From assembly GCA_030540715.1 (NCBI GenBank), contig JAUNVQ010000006.1:1-64000 (forward strand): a stretch of 64,000 nucleotides of DNA, given 5' to 3'. The position numbers and the translations under genes are program-made. Source of the DNA: Actinomycetaceae bacterium. GTDB taxonomy: Bacteria; Actinomycetota; Actinomycetes; Actinomycetales; Actinomycetaceae. The notes beneath the pieces were generated by a model. That model made no database searches. It was not told where the DNA came from and saw only the letters and a list, made by a program, of their open reading frames with translations. Positions 34,620 through 45,102 of this stretch are shown piece after piece (the stretch's first letter is position 1; each line of letters starts with the position of its first letter).

Positions 34620-36283
34620 CCAACACGGAAATTCCCCCAACAACATCGTCTGAGGTGAGCACCAAACAGGATGATATTCCGTTTGCAATTTCGTTGGCAG
34701 TTGGTTCATCACTTGCCAACGAAACGGGTTCATGGCGTACAGAACGCCCAATTTATGTTGACTTATTGCCCCCGTGCAATGCGGCTTGCCCGGCAGGCGA
34801 GAATATTCAGCAGTGGCTTTACCACGCCGAAGAAGGAAATTACGAAGCGGCGTGGCGTGAAATTATGGTGAATAACCCTTTGCCAGCCACGATGGGCCGC
34901 GTATGTTATCATCCTTGTCAGGTTGCCTGTAACCGAGCGCAGGTTGATGAAGCCGTTGGTATCAATGCAACTGAACGCTTCTTAGGCGATAAGGCCCTTA
35001 AAGAGGGGTGGACAGTCGATGTTAATGCACCCGAATCAGGTAAAACAGTGCTGGTTGTTGGTGCAGGTCCTTCCGGTTTGTCAGCGGCCTACCACCTTCG
35101 ACGTTTAGGCCACAGTGTTGTTGTACGTGATGCGGGGCCACTTCCCGGTGGAATGATGCGCTTTGGCATTCCCTCTTACCGCCTTCCCAGAGATATTCTG
35201 GATGGTGAAGTTCAACGTATTGAAGATATGGGCGTGAAGTTTGAATACAACACCAAAGTAGACAATGTAGAAGACGTTATCAAAGATTTTGATGCCGTGT
35301 TTTTGGCTGTTGGTGCCCACATTGGCAAAAGAGCGTACATTCCTGCTGGTGAATCTGCAAAGATCATGGATGCGGTATCGTTGCTATCCGATATTGAAAC
35401 AGGCGAAAAACCGATGCTTGGACGACGCGTTGTGGTCTACGGTGGTGGTAATACTGCTATTGACGCAGCAAGAACTGTGAAACGTATGGGTGCTGAGCCA
35501 ATCATTGTTTACCGTCGAACCCGTGATCGTATGCCAGCTCATGATAGTGAAGTCACTGAAGCTGAAGAAGAAGGCATTATGATGCGGTGGCTTTCCACAA
35601 TCAAACATGTTGATAGTGGAACAATGAAAATTGAGAAAATGGAGCTTGATGATCATGGTTTCCCGCAACCCACTGGTGAATATGAGGAGCTGGGTGCGGA
35701 TTCCCTGGTGATGGCACTTGGTCAAGATGCCGACTTATCGTTGATTGAAAATGCTAAAGGTATTGACATTGATGACGGTGTGGTTCAAGTTAATTCGCAG
35801 ATGATGACTGGTATCGATGGAGTCTTCGCCGGTGGTGATATGGTTCCATCAGAGCGCACGGTAACCGTTGCTATTGGCCACGGTAAAAAGGCAGCCAGAT
35901 ATATTGACGCATATTTGCGCGGTAGCCAATATCAGCCATCTGCTAAGCATCCTGAAGCTACATTTGATCGTATGACACCGTGGTATTACGCGGATGCTCC
36001 ACATCAGGTGCGTGAACGTTTAGAAGGTGCCAGACGTGCATCAACATTCGATGAAGTTGTTAAGGGTCTTGACGAAGAATCGGCACTGTTTGAGGCTAGA
36101 CGCTGTATGAGTTGTGGCAATTGCTTTGGGTGTGACAACTGTTTTGGTGTGTGTCCCGATAATGCCGTGTTAAAGATTCAGCCTGGCGAATACGAGTTTA
36201 AATATGACTACTGCAAAGGATGCGGTATTTGCGCTGAAGAATGTCCATGCGGTGCAATATCGATGGTACCCGAAGACGTCTAG
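34616..36283 (+). CDS. GltD-like flavoprotein fused to a 2x[4Fe-4S] ferredoxin (fourth subunit)
   Basis: This 555-residue protein has three parts. An N-terminal Fe-S domain (PPCNAACPAGENIQ, CYHPCQVACNRAQVDEAVGI) resembles glutamate-synthase small subunit and dihydropyrimidine dehydrogenase. A flavin/NAD(P) oxidoreductase follows (VVGAGPSGLSAAYHLRR, VVYGGGNTAIDAARTVKRMG). The C-terminus carries two ferredoxin clusters (CMSCGNCFGCDNCFGVCP, CKGCGICAEECP) like the POR delta subunit. It probably moves electrons from the oxoacid core to NAD(P)+, so the complex may yield NAD(P)H directly. Last gene of the operon. Confidence 0.88.
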   Translation: MTNTEIPPTTSSEVSTKQDDIPFAISLAVGSSLANETGSWRTERPIYVDLLPPCNAACPAGENIQQWLYHAEEGNYEAAWREIMVNNPLPATMGRVCYHPCQVACNRAQVDEAVGINATERFLGDKALKEGWTVDVNAPESGKTVLVVGAGPSGLSAAYHLRRLGHSVVVRDAGPLPGGMMRFGIPSYRLPRDILDGEVQRIEDMGVKFEYNTKVDNVEDVIKDFDAVFLAVGAHIGKRAYIPAGESAKIMDAVSLLSDIETGEKPMLGRRVVVYGGGNTAIDAARTVKRMGAEPIIVYRRTRDRMPAHDSEVTEAEEEGIMMRWLSTIKHVDSGTMKIEKMELDDHGFPQPTGEYEELGADSLVMALGQDADLSLIENAKGIDIDDGVVQVNSQMMTGIDGVFAGGDMVPSERTVTVAIGHGKKAARYIDAYLRGSQYQPSAKHPEATFDRMTPWYYADAPHQVRERLEGARRASTFDEVVKGLDEESALFEARRCMSCGNCFGCDNCFGVCPDNAVLKIQPGEYEFKYDYCKGCGICAEECPCGAISMVPEDV

Positions 36284-36315
36284 TAGAAGAAGATGACGCG
36301 ATTTTTTGACGAAAA

Positions 36316-36843
36316 CTAGGCTTTGCGTGCCCGTCGGCGCACCACAATACCCCAGATGGAAAACACGATGCCAGTAACAAAAATAATGGCGGTTCCTCCA
36401 AAAATAAAGATGCGTTTCAACGTCATATATGTTGGTGCAACCGAGGCTTTATCGCCTACATTAACCACGGTTGGAACAACGTGTTCGCCTTGTGATGTTT
36501 GGCAGATGATTGTGTAGTCCGCGTTTTCATCAGCATGAAAAACAGCAACATTTTCGGAGCTATTGGCTGCTTCATTATCCAGAAGATACGGCTGACTATT
36601 TTTTGCGACTGCACAGGATTTCAACGTTTCTTTCTTCGTAGGTAAAACACCAACCCAGTTGCCTTTTTTCAGCGTAACAATACCTTCACGGCTCACGGCA
36701 GTGGGTTCATAGTTCAGCGACATCATCGATGCAATCATTCCAAAAAAGAAAAGCGGTGTTAAGACAAAAAGAGATATGAGTCCCAAAGAAATAAGGAAAG
36801 TAGGGTGCAGTGAAGTCTTTTTACGCGGTTGATTACTGTCCAT
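36316..36843 (-). CDS. Two-helix membrane protein of unknown function
   Basis: A 175-residue protein with transmembrane helices near residues 18-42 and 142-166 and an extracytoplasmic domain of ~100 residues that includes two Cys. The C-terminus is short and basic (RRRARKA). It converges with the oxidoreductase operon. No family recognised. Confidence 0.7.
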   Translation of the reverse strand: MDSNQPRKKTSLHPTFLISLGLISLFVLTPLFFFGMIASMMSLNYEPTAVSREGIVTLKKGNWVGVLPTKKETLKSCAVAKNSQPYLLDNEAANSSENVAVFHADENADYTIICQTSQGEHVVPTVVNVGDKASVAPTYMTLKRIFIFGGTAIIFVTGIVFSIWGIVVRRRARKA

Positions 36844-37005
36844 TCTTCCTTGCTCCTTTAATGGTGAATTACCTATTTGTTAATATAGCACAGACGTGTT
36901 TTTATATTTTTCCCCTGCGCATGTAAAGCAAATCATGATGGGGTTTAGGTCGTGACTTTCTTAGCTCTTTGGCTTAGACTAATGAGTTAGGAAGGCCTGA
37001 ATATT

Positions 37006-37587
37006 ATGTCTCTATCATCAACTAAAAAAGGACAAGATGCCATTACTATAGGTATCTTTACCGCACTCTATCTTGTAATTGCAGCAGCAGGAATGGCGGG
37101 ACTTATTTTTGGTCCCGTTGCAATGACTGTAACAGTGGTAGCTGTTGCATTGATAAATGGCATCACGTTTATGATGTTTGTGTCACGAGTATATTCCGCA
37201 TACGCCATTTTCATTATGGGTGTAGTGATGGCGCTGCTGATGCTTGCTCACGGATGGACAACAGCTCTTGCGTTACTTGTATCATCGGGGGTGTCTACAT
37301 TATGTATTCTTCGCCCGCGTGACCCTGACGCCAATAAAAGACCACTGGTTAAACGTCGTTCAAAGGTGTCGTTGGTGGTTGCATATGCCGTGTTTAATCT
37401 GTGGTATATTGGCCCTATTTTGCCAATATATTTATGGCAAGACAGTAAAAACCCAGCTATGCTGGCATTTTATACACCCACAACAATGGCGATCACAGAA
37501 GTCCTTACTTTCATTTTTTCACTCATTGGTGCGTGGTTGGGTATCAGACTGCGGAAACGTCACTTTGAGCGTGCGGGATTAGCATAA
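37006..37587 (+). CDS. ECF transporter S component (MptD/Trep_Strep type)
   Basis: A 193-residue membrane protein with about six hydrophobic segments and the family start ITIGIFTALYLVIAAAGM. It resembles the MptD/Trep_Strep group of substrate-binding components of energy-coupling factor importers. The ligand is unknown. GTTAGGAAGG precedes ATG. The T component follows 54 bp later; no A-component ATPase is present. Confidence 0.8.
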   Translation: MSLSSTKKGQDAITIGIFTALYLVIAAAGMAGLIFGPVAMTVTVVAVALINGITFMMFVSRVYSAYAIFIMGVVMALLMLAHGWTTALALLVSSGVSTLCILRPRDPDANKRPLVKRRSKVSLVVAYAVFNLWYIGPILPIYLWQDSKNPAMLAFYTPTTMAITEVLTFIFSLIGAWLGIRLRKRHFERAGLA

Positions 37588-37641
37588 CAGGGCGAAGCGG
37601 CGGAACAGTACTATGACACAGCACTACGGGGTAACACACTG

Positions 37642-38361
37642 ATGAAGTCAAGCTATTATCACCGTGGCTTAGGAGCTCTTGATCCGCGCACAAAACTATT
37701 GTTACTGATTGCCACTAATGTCGTTGCGCTCACTCATGGAACAACAACGATGCTGCTGGTGGTGGCTGTTGTTTCAATGATATGTGTAGCATCCATTGGT
37801 GCTTACCGATACCTTGGAGGGTATCTGGTGGTGATGTTTGCATGTTTTGTGGGGTTACAAAGCTGGGATTGGTGGCCGCATACCATCACGCGAACCATCT
37901 ATACGGGCAGTTATTTTGTGATTCGATATTCAGTGATTGTCAATATGCTGGTTTTCCTATTTCGTTCAACATCATCATCACATTTTGTTGCAGCAGCAAA
38001 GGCCGCACATTTACCAACTCATACTGTTTTATCTCTGTCGGTTGTTTTTCGATTCTTTCCAACAGTTGCTGCTGATTTTCGTGCGATCCGTGAGGCAATG
38101 ATGCTGCGTGGTGTACTTCAAGGGCCACTTACGGCGCTGATACACCCTGTAAGAACAACGACTTACGTGATGGTGCCCTTGATGACATCAACATTGAAAG
38201 CAGGAGATGAATTAACGGCAGCTGCATTAACCCGAGGTATTGGGGGAACAACACAACCAACGTCACTGTTACAGTTAAAAGCTACAGCAATTGATTACGC
38301 CATTATTGTGCTCTCACTGACAATAGTGATAATTTTCGTCCTCGAAAAAATATATATGTAA
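37642..38361 (+). CDS. ECF transporter T component (EcfT/CbiQ-like)
   Basis: A 239-residue membrane coupling protein. It starts with the conserved LGALDPRTKLLLL and has the coupling-helix regions REAMMLRG and ELTAAALTRGIGG, which contact ATPases through Ala-Arg-Gly-type motifs. Five to six hydrophobic segments are visible. The partner ATPase genes normally next door are missing; the following gene reads on the opposite strand. Confidence 0.85.
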   Translation: MKSSYYHRGLGALDPRTKLLLLIATNVVALTHGTTTMLLVVAVVSMICVASIGAYRYLGGYLVVMFACFVGLQSWDWWPHTITRTIYTGSYFVIRYSVIVNMLVFLFRSTSSSHFVAAAKAAHLPTHTVLSLSVVFRFFPTVAADFRAIREAMMLRGVLQGPLTALIHPVRTTTYVMVPLMTSTLKAGDELTAAALTRGIGGTTQPTSLLQLKATAIDYAIIVLSLTIVIIFVLEKIYM

Positions 38362-38524
38362 AGCTTTGATGCCGGTAAATGAGGCTATCTTCTACCAGAA
38401 GGTTTGCAGTCTGTAGTAACATCTGGGCCAGAGAATATGTGTTCTAGTGATGTGGTTTTATGATGGCGGATCGCTTATGTTAATTCACTAAGAAAGTACT
38501 AACTGTATGAAAAAGAAGAGCAAC

Positions 38525-40579
38525 CTAGCCGGTAGCTTTGGAATTGGGATGAGGATGTTTTTCTTCCCAGCGTTTTAACATGCGTGAACCCCACGATGAC
38601 TGTGCCTCACGCTGTTCAATAGCATGGGTTTGTTGCAGATATACCAGGCGAATAAGATCTTCTTGTGAGATCCAGCCAACTAATTCGCCCTCATGTAAAA
38701 CGGGAACTGCCTGAAGTGGAGAATCAAGAACTGTACGCAGAATTCGTGATGGCAAAAAACTGTCGCGCACATGTGTTTTATCAAGTTTCAATTCTGATAG
38801 TGGAGTGTAAGGTGAAAGGCCCCGTTGCTGCGCTCGAGCAATCATCAGGGGTGATACACACCCAACAAAGAGGGGATGTTCTTCATCGCGCACAATGGGG
38901 GCCGCTGGCGAGTGTGAGGTACGCATAATTGCAGCAGCTTCAGAAATGGTTGTGTCCTGCGATAATACCAGTGGTGGTTCGCTCATAAACTGCTTTGCGG
39001 TACGCGAAGCCATGAGTGTTGAATAAACGGGGTCGTCCAGGTTTGCACCACGGCGAGCTAATTTTTCAGTGAAAATTGTTTTGCGTGACAAGAAGCGCGA
39101 CACAACAGTGGCAAAAGCAGTGGCAAGCATCAGAGGCAAAATCAGGCTGTATTGACCAGTCATCTCAACAATAATGAGGACAGCTGATAGGGGAAGGCGT
39201 GCGGCTCCAGCAAAACCAGCACCCATACCAATCACACCGTAAGTTGCAATGGATGTTGACGAGATTGGTGTAACTAGTGTTCCGATAAATGCGCCGAGGC
39301 AGGCCCCATTAAAAAGGGAGGGAGCGAATACGCCACCTGAACCACCAAAACCGATGGTCAAAGAAGTCATAATAATACGTCCAGCCAGCAAATATACTAA
39401 AAACCACAACGAGTAGTTGCCGTTAAGGACATTTAATTGAATAGGGTAGCCTAGGCCATACATGTAAGGAAAAACCAGCAGCATTGGCCCAAGAATGCAG
39501 GCACCTACAATAGGTTTAGCCCAGGTGGGGCCACGATAAAAACGTGCATACAGATCGCTAAAACCAAACATCGTTTTTGAAAAGAGTACACCGATAAGGC
39601 CTGCAATAATCCCGATAAGGGCAACCCACACCATATCGCTTGTAGCTGCTACCGCAAGGTCACTTGGAATTGAGAGGATGATTCTGTCGCCTAAAAGAAT
39701 TTTTGCGGTGACCGCAGAGGATACTGAGCAGATAACAACAAGACCAATTGTTTGAGTATTGACGGTGACCAATATGGCTTCAAGAGCAAAAACAGTTCCT
39801 GAAAGTGGTGCGTTGTATGTAGCGGCAACGCCGGCTCCTGCACCACATCCAGCCATTACAATCATTGTATTGCGTGGAAGTCGAAGTATTTGGGCAATCC
39901 ATGAACCAATGGAGGCTCCTGTTTGAACAACGGGACCTTCACGTCCAACAGACCCTCCACCCCCAAGGGTAAGCGAAGAGCAAATGATTTTGACGATAGC
40001 AATATGCCCGCCGATACGACCACCTTGACGGCGAACTGCTAACATCACCTCGGGGATCCCCGACCCACGTGCTTCTTCGCCCCAGCGTGCAAGAATAGGC
40101 CCGTATATCAGGGCCGAGATAATCGGAGTAAAAATAACAAACCACCAGCCTACCGGTAAATAGCCGTGACCTTCATAAATGTGGGCAGTATAGTCAGGAT
40201 GCCCCGTCATTATCCAAGTCCATCCTGCCACCAGATAATGAAAAAGTACGCAGACAAATCCGGCAGCAATACCGATAACAATGGCGATAAGTACCAGTAT
40301 TGAACGCCGATAAGAGACGACATGATTGACCCATTCGGCAAAGGTGTGGTGTTGACTGGAGGAACCAGAAAATGGGTGACGTAACCGCTGTGGCAAATAA
40401 GTGCGGCTATGTTTGGTGGAGCCTGACTGTTTGACAGTATTACGATTGTTGGCTGTGGTGCGGGGTTGGTTGGCTGCGGTGCGGCCGCTGTTAGCCTGCG
40501 GGTGAGAAGCAGTGTGATTGCCCTCATTACTGGAATGCAGCGAGGGCTTTTTTGGGGAAGAAGCCGAGTTATCCAACAC
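38525..40579 (-). CDS. ClC chloride channel/antiporter with CBS domains
   Basis: A 684-residue ClC-family protein. A ~75-residue Ser/Asn/Gln-rich N-terminus precedes the transmembrane core. Selectivity-filter motifs are GSGIPEV, GREGPVVQTG and GFGGSGGVFAPSLF. Two CBS domains cover about residues 530-655 and probably sense adenine nucleotides. Glu in GREGP is the gating glutamate of H+/Cl- exchangers; a second proton glutamate is not assigned here. The fluoride-type motif set of CLC-F is absent. Confidence 0.92.
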   Translation of the reverse strand: MLDNSASSPKKPSLHSSNEGNHTASHPQANSGRTAANQPRTTANNRNTVKQSGSTKHSRTYLPQRLRHPFSGSSSQHHTFAEWVNHVVSYRRSILVLIAIVIGIAAGFVCVLFHYLVAGWTWIMTGHPDYTAHIYEGHGYLPVGWWFVIFTPIISALIYGPILARWGEEARGSGIPEVMLAVRRQGGRIGGHIAIVKIICSSLTLGGGGSVGREGPVVQTGASIGSWIAQILRLPRNTMIVMAGCGAGAGVAATYNAPLSGTVFALEAILVTVNTQTIGLVVICSVSSAVTAKILLGDRIILSIPSDLAVAATSDMVWVALIGIIAGLIGVLFSKTMFGFSDLYARFYRGPTWAKPIVGACILGPMLLVFPYMYGLGYPIQLNVLNGNYSLWFLVYLLAGRIIMTSLTIGFGGSGGVFAPSLFNGACLGAFIGTLVTPISSTSIATYGVIGMGAGFAGAARLPLSAVLIIVEMTGQYSLILPLMLATAFATVVSRFLSRKTIFTEKLARRGANLDDPVYSTLMASRTAKQFMSEPPLVLSQDTTISEAAAIMRTSHSPAAPIVRDEEHPLFVGCVSPLMIARAQQRGLSPYTPLSELKLDKTHVRDSFLPSRILRTVLDSPLQAVPVLHEGELVGWISQEDLIRLVYLQQTHAIEQREAQSSWGSRMLKRWEEKHPHPNSKATG

Positions 40580-40884
40580 CCCTTTAGTCTAAAACACAAA
40601 GGTGGGGTGCGTATAGGAAGTTTGGCATAAATTCCAGCACATCCTATCTGGAGCGGTGTAAGTCCCCGGCACAGCTCAATTCCATGTGAAGCTGCTAAAA
40701 GGGGTGTAGCGTTGAAGGGGTGCTATACGGCACGTGGCAGGATAGCTCAACAGAGCATTTCTGGCTGGGAGTCGCCCTGCAGTGCTGATAGCGTGTTGGC
40801 GCAGCATCGGTGATAAGTGTGCCCAAGGTATCTTCTGCGGATACGAGGGCGCAAAGTGCTACGCTATCGCGTAAGCTACATATT
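40580..40884. other. 305-bp GC-richer intergenic region
   Basis: Between the divergent ClC and DUF2993-like genes. No gene is seen. It is richer in G+C than its surroundings and contains several short inverted repeats, including a tRNA-D-arm-like TAGCTCAACAGAGC around 40743. It may carry structured RNA, but no known riboswitch core was recognised. Confidence 0.3.
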
Positions 40885-41616
40885 ATGAAGAAGCCACTTG
40901 TTATCTCCATTGTTTTGCTTGTCACTGTGGTGTTTGGTTCGCTTATTATTGACCGGGTTGTTTATTCAATGACTATGACAAAAATTGAGAACCGTTTGGA
41001 GGCTCGCGGTGACATTGCAAACCCCCAAGTTGAGGTTCACGGTGGGTCATTTTTATTGCAAACATCCGCAGGAATATATCATGACCTGCATTTTCATGCA
41101 TCACGTTTTCGTACATCACTTGACGACATTCTTGTTGAGTTTCAAGGTGTTGATATCACCGTGGAACAGCTACACCGACTGAGTAAAACAAAAAATCGTG
41201 CTGAAAATGCGACCATTAAAGGCAAGCTCACAATGGAGTCTGTTCAACGAATTGTTGATGCGAAGAGCCCTGTTGCATTGACGATGGGGGCGTCTGATGG
41301 GCGGATTGTGGCTTCTGCAAAAATTTTTCATATCCCTGTGAGTGTCGCCTTTCATGTAGAGGTTGTTCACGGTGAAAATCCGCCAGCAGTTACTATTAGC
41401 CCCAACGAGCTTTGGGCGGGTTCACAAGACACAAAAATAGTGGGATGGAAAAAATGGCTTGACTCTTTGCCATCCTATACTGTGAGGTTTGAGCATATGC
41501 CCGTCAAGACTCATGCTCAGATCACCAAGATTGATGCGCTGGGTATAGATTTGACTATCCATGCGGATCAAATCGTGTTTGAGAACGGTGACACGCTTAC
41601 CCTTAGCGATCATTAG
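40885..41616 (+). CDS. LmeA-like (DUF2993) membrane-anchored protein
   Basis: A 243-residue protein with an N-terminal signal anchor (PLVISIVLLVTVVFGSLII) and the beta-rich body of DUF2993: the FLLQTSAGIYHDLHFHASRF strand pair and repeated D/V-rich strands. Actinobacterial LmeA proteins act in the cell envelope (lipomannan elongation in mycobacteria). ATG at 40885 is chosen because the hydrophobic anchor starts right after it; the upstream frame adds 25 unlikely residues. Confidence 0.75.
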   Translation: MKKPLVISIVLLVTVVFGSLIIDRVVYSMTMTKIENRLEARGDIANPQVEVHGGSFLLQTSAGIYHDLHFHASRFRTSLDDILVEFQGVDITVEQLHRLSKTKNRAENATIKGKLTMESVQRIVDAKSPVALTMGASDGRIVASAKIFHIPVSVAFHVEVVHGENPPAVTISPNELWAGSQDTKIVGWKKWLDSLPSYTVRFEHMPVKTHAQITKIDALGIDLTIHADQIVFENGDTLTLSDH

Positions 41617-41938
41617 GAAACATATTGTTCAACTCACAGGTGTTCCCATAACACTGCTGAGATTTTGCTGTCACTGCTTGCATACTTTACTGCACATCCA
41701 ACATTGAGGATTTTATTGTATGTACACCCTGTCACCTTCACCTCCAACGATCCGAGCGAGAAAATAGGGTGAATTGTCATTATTTTTAGAGGGCGAAAAG
41801 TGCGTATTATGAAAGGTGAGAAGCAAAAAAAGTGAGATTCGTACTAAAGTCCTATTTTTAGTAGCCATCCGCTGTTGATTTAGGACTACACTAGAACTTG
41901 TCTAGCTTGTTCAACACAATTTTATTTAAGGAGAGCAT
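41617..41938. promoter_or_regulatory. 322-bp leader of pntAB with inverted repeats
   Basis: No gene is present. TACTAAA/TTTAGTA arms (41842-41863, spacer 8 bp) and AGTCCTA/TAGGACT arms (41848-41854, 41881-41887) overlap, which could allow alternative DNA or RNA structures ahead of pntA. No known regulator site is recognised. Confidence 0.35.
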
Positions 41939-43498
41939 GTGCTAATCGGCGTTCCAAAGGAGCCCCAATCAACTGACGTTCAGTTAGTAGCTGCAACTCC
42001 TGATACCGTTGGAAAACTCATGAAGTTAGGGTACGATGTTTGCGTTGAAAGTGGCGCAGGCGACGATGCTAGCTTCATGGACGACCAATATGCGGCAGCA
42101 GGAGCACAGATTGTTGGGCGCGAGGAGGTATGGAAAGCAGACCTTGTGGTTGTGCTGGATACACCTCCCGACGACTATTTACAGAAAATGAATCCACAGG
42201 CAACCTTGCTGTGCCGTATGGCACCTGGTCGCAACGAACACACAATTTCGACCCTTGCTAAGCATCAGCTAACTGGGCTGGCTATGGATGCCGTTCCCCG
42301 TATTTCCAGGGCACAGTCAATGGACGTGTTATCGTCAATGGCGAACCTTGCTGGAAACCGAGCTATCATCGAGGCTGCGCATAGTTATGGGCGTCTTTTT
42401 ACTGGCCAGGTTACTGCCGCGGGTAAAATGCCACCGGCCAATATCTATGTTATTGGCGCAGGTGTAGCAGGTTTGGCTGCTATTGGTACTGCTAATTCGA
42501 TGGGAGCTCAAGTTCGTGCAACCGATGTGCGTCCTGAAGTTGCCGAGCAGGTTGAATCAATGGGTGCCGAGTTTGTTGCGATTCCTGTGGCTACCCAAAA
42601 ATCTGAAGATGGCTATGCCAAAGAAATGGATGAAGATCAGGCTCGTGCCGCACTAAAGCTTTATAGTGAACAGGCAGCACAGGCTGATATTGTGGTCACG
42701 ACGGCCAATATCCCTGGGCGTACTGCGCCGATTTTGATTACCGCTGAAGCAGTGGCCTCTATGAAACCAGGTTCAATCATTGTTGATATGGCAGCAGCTA
42801 ATGGTGGGAACTGCGAGCTGACGAAGCCAGATGAAGTGGTTGTTACCGATAACGGTGTCACTATTTTGGGCTACACCGATTTGGCACGTCGTCTTCCAGG
42901 TCAGGCCTCGCAGCTTTATGCTCAAAACATTGTTAACCTGTTTAAACTGCTTACTCCCAATAAGGATGGTCAAGCAGTCTTTAATATGGACGATGAAATT
43001 ATTCGTGGCATCACTGTGACTGAACGTGGCACCATTATGTGGCCGCCACCACCAATTAAAGTATCGGCTACACCAACTGCGCACACAGAAAAAGAAAATG
43101 CTGTTGCTGAAGCAGAGGCAGCCGGACGTGCAGCCCGTGAGGCCGCAAAGAAAAAGCGGAACACAATTTTGTGGTCAGCAATTGCCTTTGTCCTTATGGG
43201 TGTACTTGTTTTGTTCAGTCCTGCAGCTGTTTTGCCCCACTACATGGTGTTAGCTCTAGCAATCGTTGTGGGTTTCTATGTGATTACCGCTGTCACACAT
43301 TCACTGCATACACCACTGATGAGTGAAACAAACGCGATCTCGGGCATTATCCTTGTGGGCGCGCTACTACAAATCGGTTCATCTAGCGTACTGGTTAATG
43401 TGTTGAGCTTTATCGCCGTGCTGGTGGCGTCGATCAATATTTTTGGTGGTTTCACGGTAACCCATCGAATGCTTGGCATGTTTAAGAAGGAGGACTAA
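41939..43498 (+). CDS. pntA: NAD(P) transhydrogenase, alpha subunit (fused form)
   Basis: A 519-residue subunit. The alanine-dehydrogenase-like N- and C-domains bind NAD(H) (GVPKEPQ start, [35 protein letters not shown]), followed by four hydrophobic segments from residue ~405. It is the single-chain alpha form, unlike the split pntAa/pntAb of some bacteria. With PntB it couples hydride transfer from NADH to NADP+ to proton entry. GTG 41939 is the start, with AAGGAGA upstream. Confidence 0.95.
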   Translation: MLIGVPKEPQSTDVQLVAATPDTVGKLMKLGYDVCVESGAGDDASFMDDQYAAAGAQIVGREEVWKADLVVVLDTPPDDYLQKMNPQATLLCRMAPGRNEHTISTLAKHQLTGLAMDAVPRISRAQSMDVLSSMANLAGNRAIIEAAHSYGRLFTGQVTAAGKMPPANIYVIGAGVAGLAAIGTANSMGAQVRATDVRPEVAEQVESMGAEFVAIPVATQKSEDGYAKEMDEDQARAALKLYSEQAAQADIVVTTANIPGRTAPILITAEAVASMKPGSIIVDMAAANGGNCELTKPDEVVVTDNGVTILGYTDLARRLPGQASQLYAQNIVNLFKLLTPNKDGQAVFNMDDEIIRGITVTERGTIMWPPPPIKVSATPTAHTEKENAVAEAEAAGRAAREAAKKKRNTILWSAIAFVLMGVLVLFSPAAVLPHYMVLALAIVVGFYVITAVTHSLHTPLMSETNAISGIILVGALLQIGSSSVLVNVLSFIAVLVASINIFGGFTVTHRMLGMFKKED

Positions 43499-43500
43499 TC

Positions 43501-45027
43501 ATGACGATGTTGATGACTTCTTCTGTAGCAACAGAACTTGTCGATAAAGGTCAATACTGGGGCCCATTCTCCGTAGAATCGGTGAAGGGTTTTGCCTACA
43601 TTGTTGCAGCACTGCTGTTTATTATGGCGCTTGCGGGACTCTCGCGTCATGATACTGCTCAACGTGGAAACAGTGCCGGTATTGCGGGTATGGCAGTTGC
43701 GTTGGCAGCAACAATTGGTGTGGCCCTGTTTGTTTCACGTGAGGGCGAAGAGAAGAATTTTGCGCTTGCAGCTGGACTGATGGCCATAGCCATTATCATT
43801 GGTGCCATTATCGGTATATGGAAGGCAAAAAAGGTTGAAATGACTGGAATGCCTGAACTGATTGCGCTGCTGCACTCCTTTGTGGGTATGGCTGCGGTAC
43901 TGGTAGGCTACAACTCATTTATTCACCCTTCTGCCGAAGATGTTGCCCTAGGTGGATTCCACCTGGGTGAAGTATTCCTGGGTGTCTTTATTGGGGCTGT
44001 CACCTTTACAGGGTCAATCATTGCCTATTTGAAACTATCGGGAAAGATGAAGGGTGCCCCCCTGGTTCTTCCTGCACGGCACCTTTTGAACCTACTGGTC
44101 ATTATTGTCTCGGTGGCACTGATGGTGTGGTTCATTGTCGCACAGCCAACCAATACGGCATCAATGCAGATCACTGGCACATTTGTTCCCGCGGCATCAC
44201 AGTGGATTGCACTGATCGCGATGACTATTCTAGCGTTGCTTTTAGGCCTACATCTTGTGGCAGCCATTGGTGGCGGTGATATGCCCGTTGTAGTGTCCAT
44301 GCTGAACTCGTATTCGGGATGGGCAGCAGCCGCAGCAGGCTTTATGCTGAATAACGACCTCCTTATTTTGACGGGAGCCCTTGTTGGTTCTTCTGGTGCG
44401 TATCTGTCTTACATTATGTGTAAGGCTATGAACCGTTCATTTGTTTCAGTGATTTTAGGTGGATTCGGTTCCGATGGTGCTGTTACTGGCGAGGCAAAAG
44501 ATTACGGTGATTACCGTGAGTCCTCGGCAGCCGATGTTGCTTCTATGCTAAAAGCAGCGAAGGAGGTTATTATTACTCCAGGTTACGGTATGGCTGTTGC
44601 GCAAGCACAATACCCTGTTGCAGACCTCACCAAGAAGCTGCGTGCTCTTGGGGTCAATGTCCGTTTTGGTATTCACCCTGTGGCCGGGCGTTTGCCCGGG
44701 CATATGAACGTTCTGTTAGCTGAAGCCAAAGTTCCATACGACATTGTGCTTGAAATGGATGAAATTAATGACGACTTCCCTAACACCGACGTTGTGTTGG
44801 TGATTGGTGCCAATGACACTGTGAACCCCTCAGCCGAAGAACCCGGTTCGCCCATTGCAGGTATGCCGGTGCTGACTGTATGGGAAGCAAATGAAGTTGT
44901 CGTTTTCAAACGTTCAATGAACACAGGCTATGCAGGAGTTCAAAATCCGTTGTTCTTTAACGAAAACTCCTCCATGCTCTTTGGTGATGCAAAGGACTCC
45001 GTAGAGGCCATTATTAAAGAACTCTAG
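43501..45027 (+). CDS. pntB: NAD(P) transhydrogenase, beta subunit
   Basis: A 508-residue subunit with about nine hydrophobic segments and a C-terminal NADP-binding domain. The latter includes the [41 protein letters not shown] and [12 protein letters not shown] motifs. It follows pntA by 2 bp with AAGGAGGA as SD. It provides the NADPH pool and ends at a strong terminator. Confidence 0.96.
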   Translation: MTMLMTSSVATELVDKGQYWGPFSVESVKGFAYIVAALLFIMALAGLSRHDTAQRGNSAGIAGMAVALAATIGVALFVSREGEEKNFALAAGLMAIAIIIGAIIGIWKAKKVEMTGMPELIALLHSFVGMAAVLVGYNSFIHPSAEDVALGGFHLGEVFLGVFIGAVTFTGSIIAYLKLSGKMKGAPLVLPARHLLNLLVIIVSVALMVWFIVAQPTNTASMQITGTFVPAASQWIALIAMTILALLLGLHLVAAIGGGDMPVVVSMLNSYSGWAAAAAGFMLNNDLLILTGALVGSSGAYLSYIMCKAMNRSFVSVILGGFGSDGAVTGEAKDYGDYRESSAADVASMLKAAKEVIITPGYGMAVAQAQYPVADLTKKLRALGVNVRFGIHPVAGRLPGHMNVLLAEAKVPYDIVLEMDEINDDFPNTDVVLVIGANDTVNPSAEEPGSPIAGMPVLTVWEANEVVVFKRSMNTGYAGVQNPLFFNENSSMLFGDAKDSVEAIIKEL

Positions 45028-45043
45028 TTCGGCAAAACCTACG

Positions 45044-45084
45044 AAAAGGTGCCGCTGCGCACAATAAGCGCAGCGGCACCTTTT
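45044..45084. terminator. Strong terminator after pntB
   Basis: A 17-bp perfect stem (AAAAGGTGCCGCTGCGC / GCGCAGCGGCACCTTTT) with a seven-base loop, ending in TTTT. A-tract and T-tract on both sides suit transcripts arriving from either direction, since trxA is convergent. Confidence 0.9.
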
Positions 45085-45102
45085 ATCGTTGAGAATAACA
45101 AG

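Noticed and set aside
40740..40800. tRNA-like TAGCTCAACAGAGC segment
   Set aside because: D-arm-like only; no T-arm TTCGA loop or matching acceptor stem, so not a tRNA.
43731..43745. parS-like half site GTTTCACGTGAGG in pntB
   Set aside because: Only one half of the palindrome is intact; expected by chance in coding sequence.
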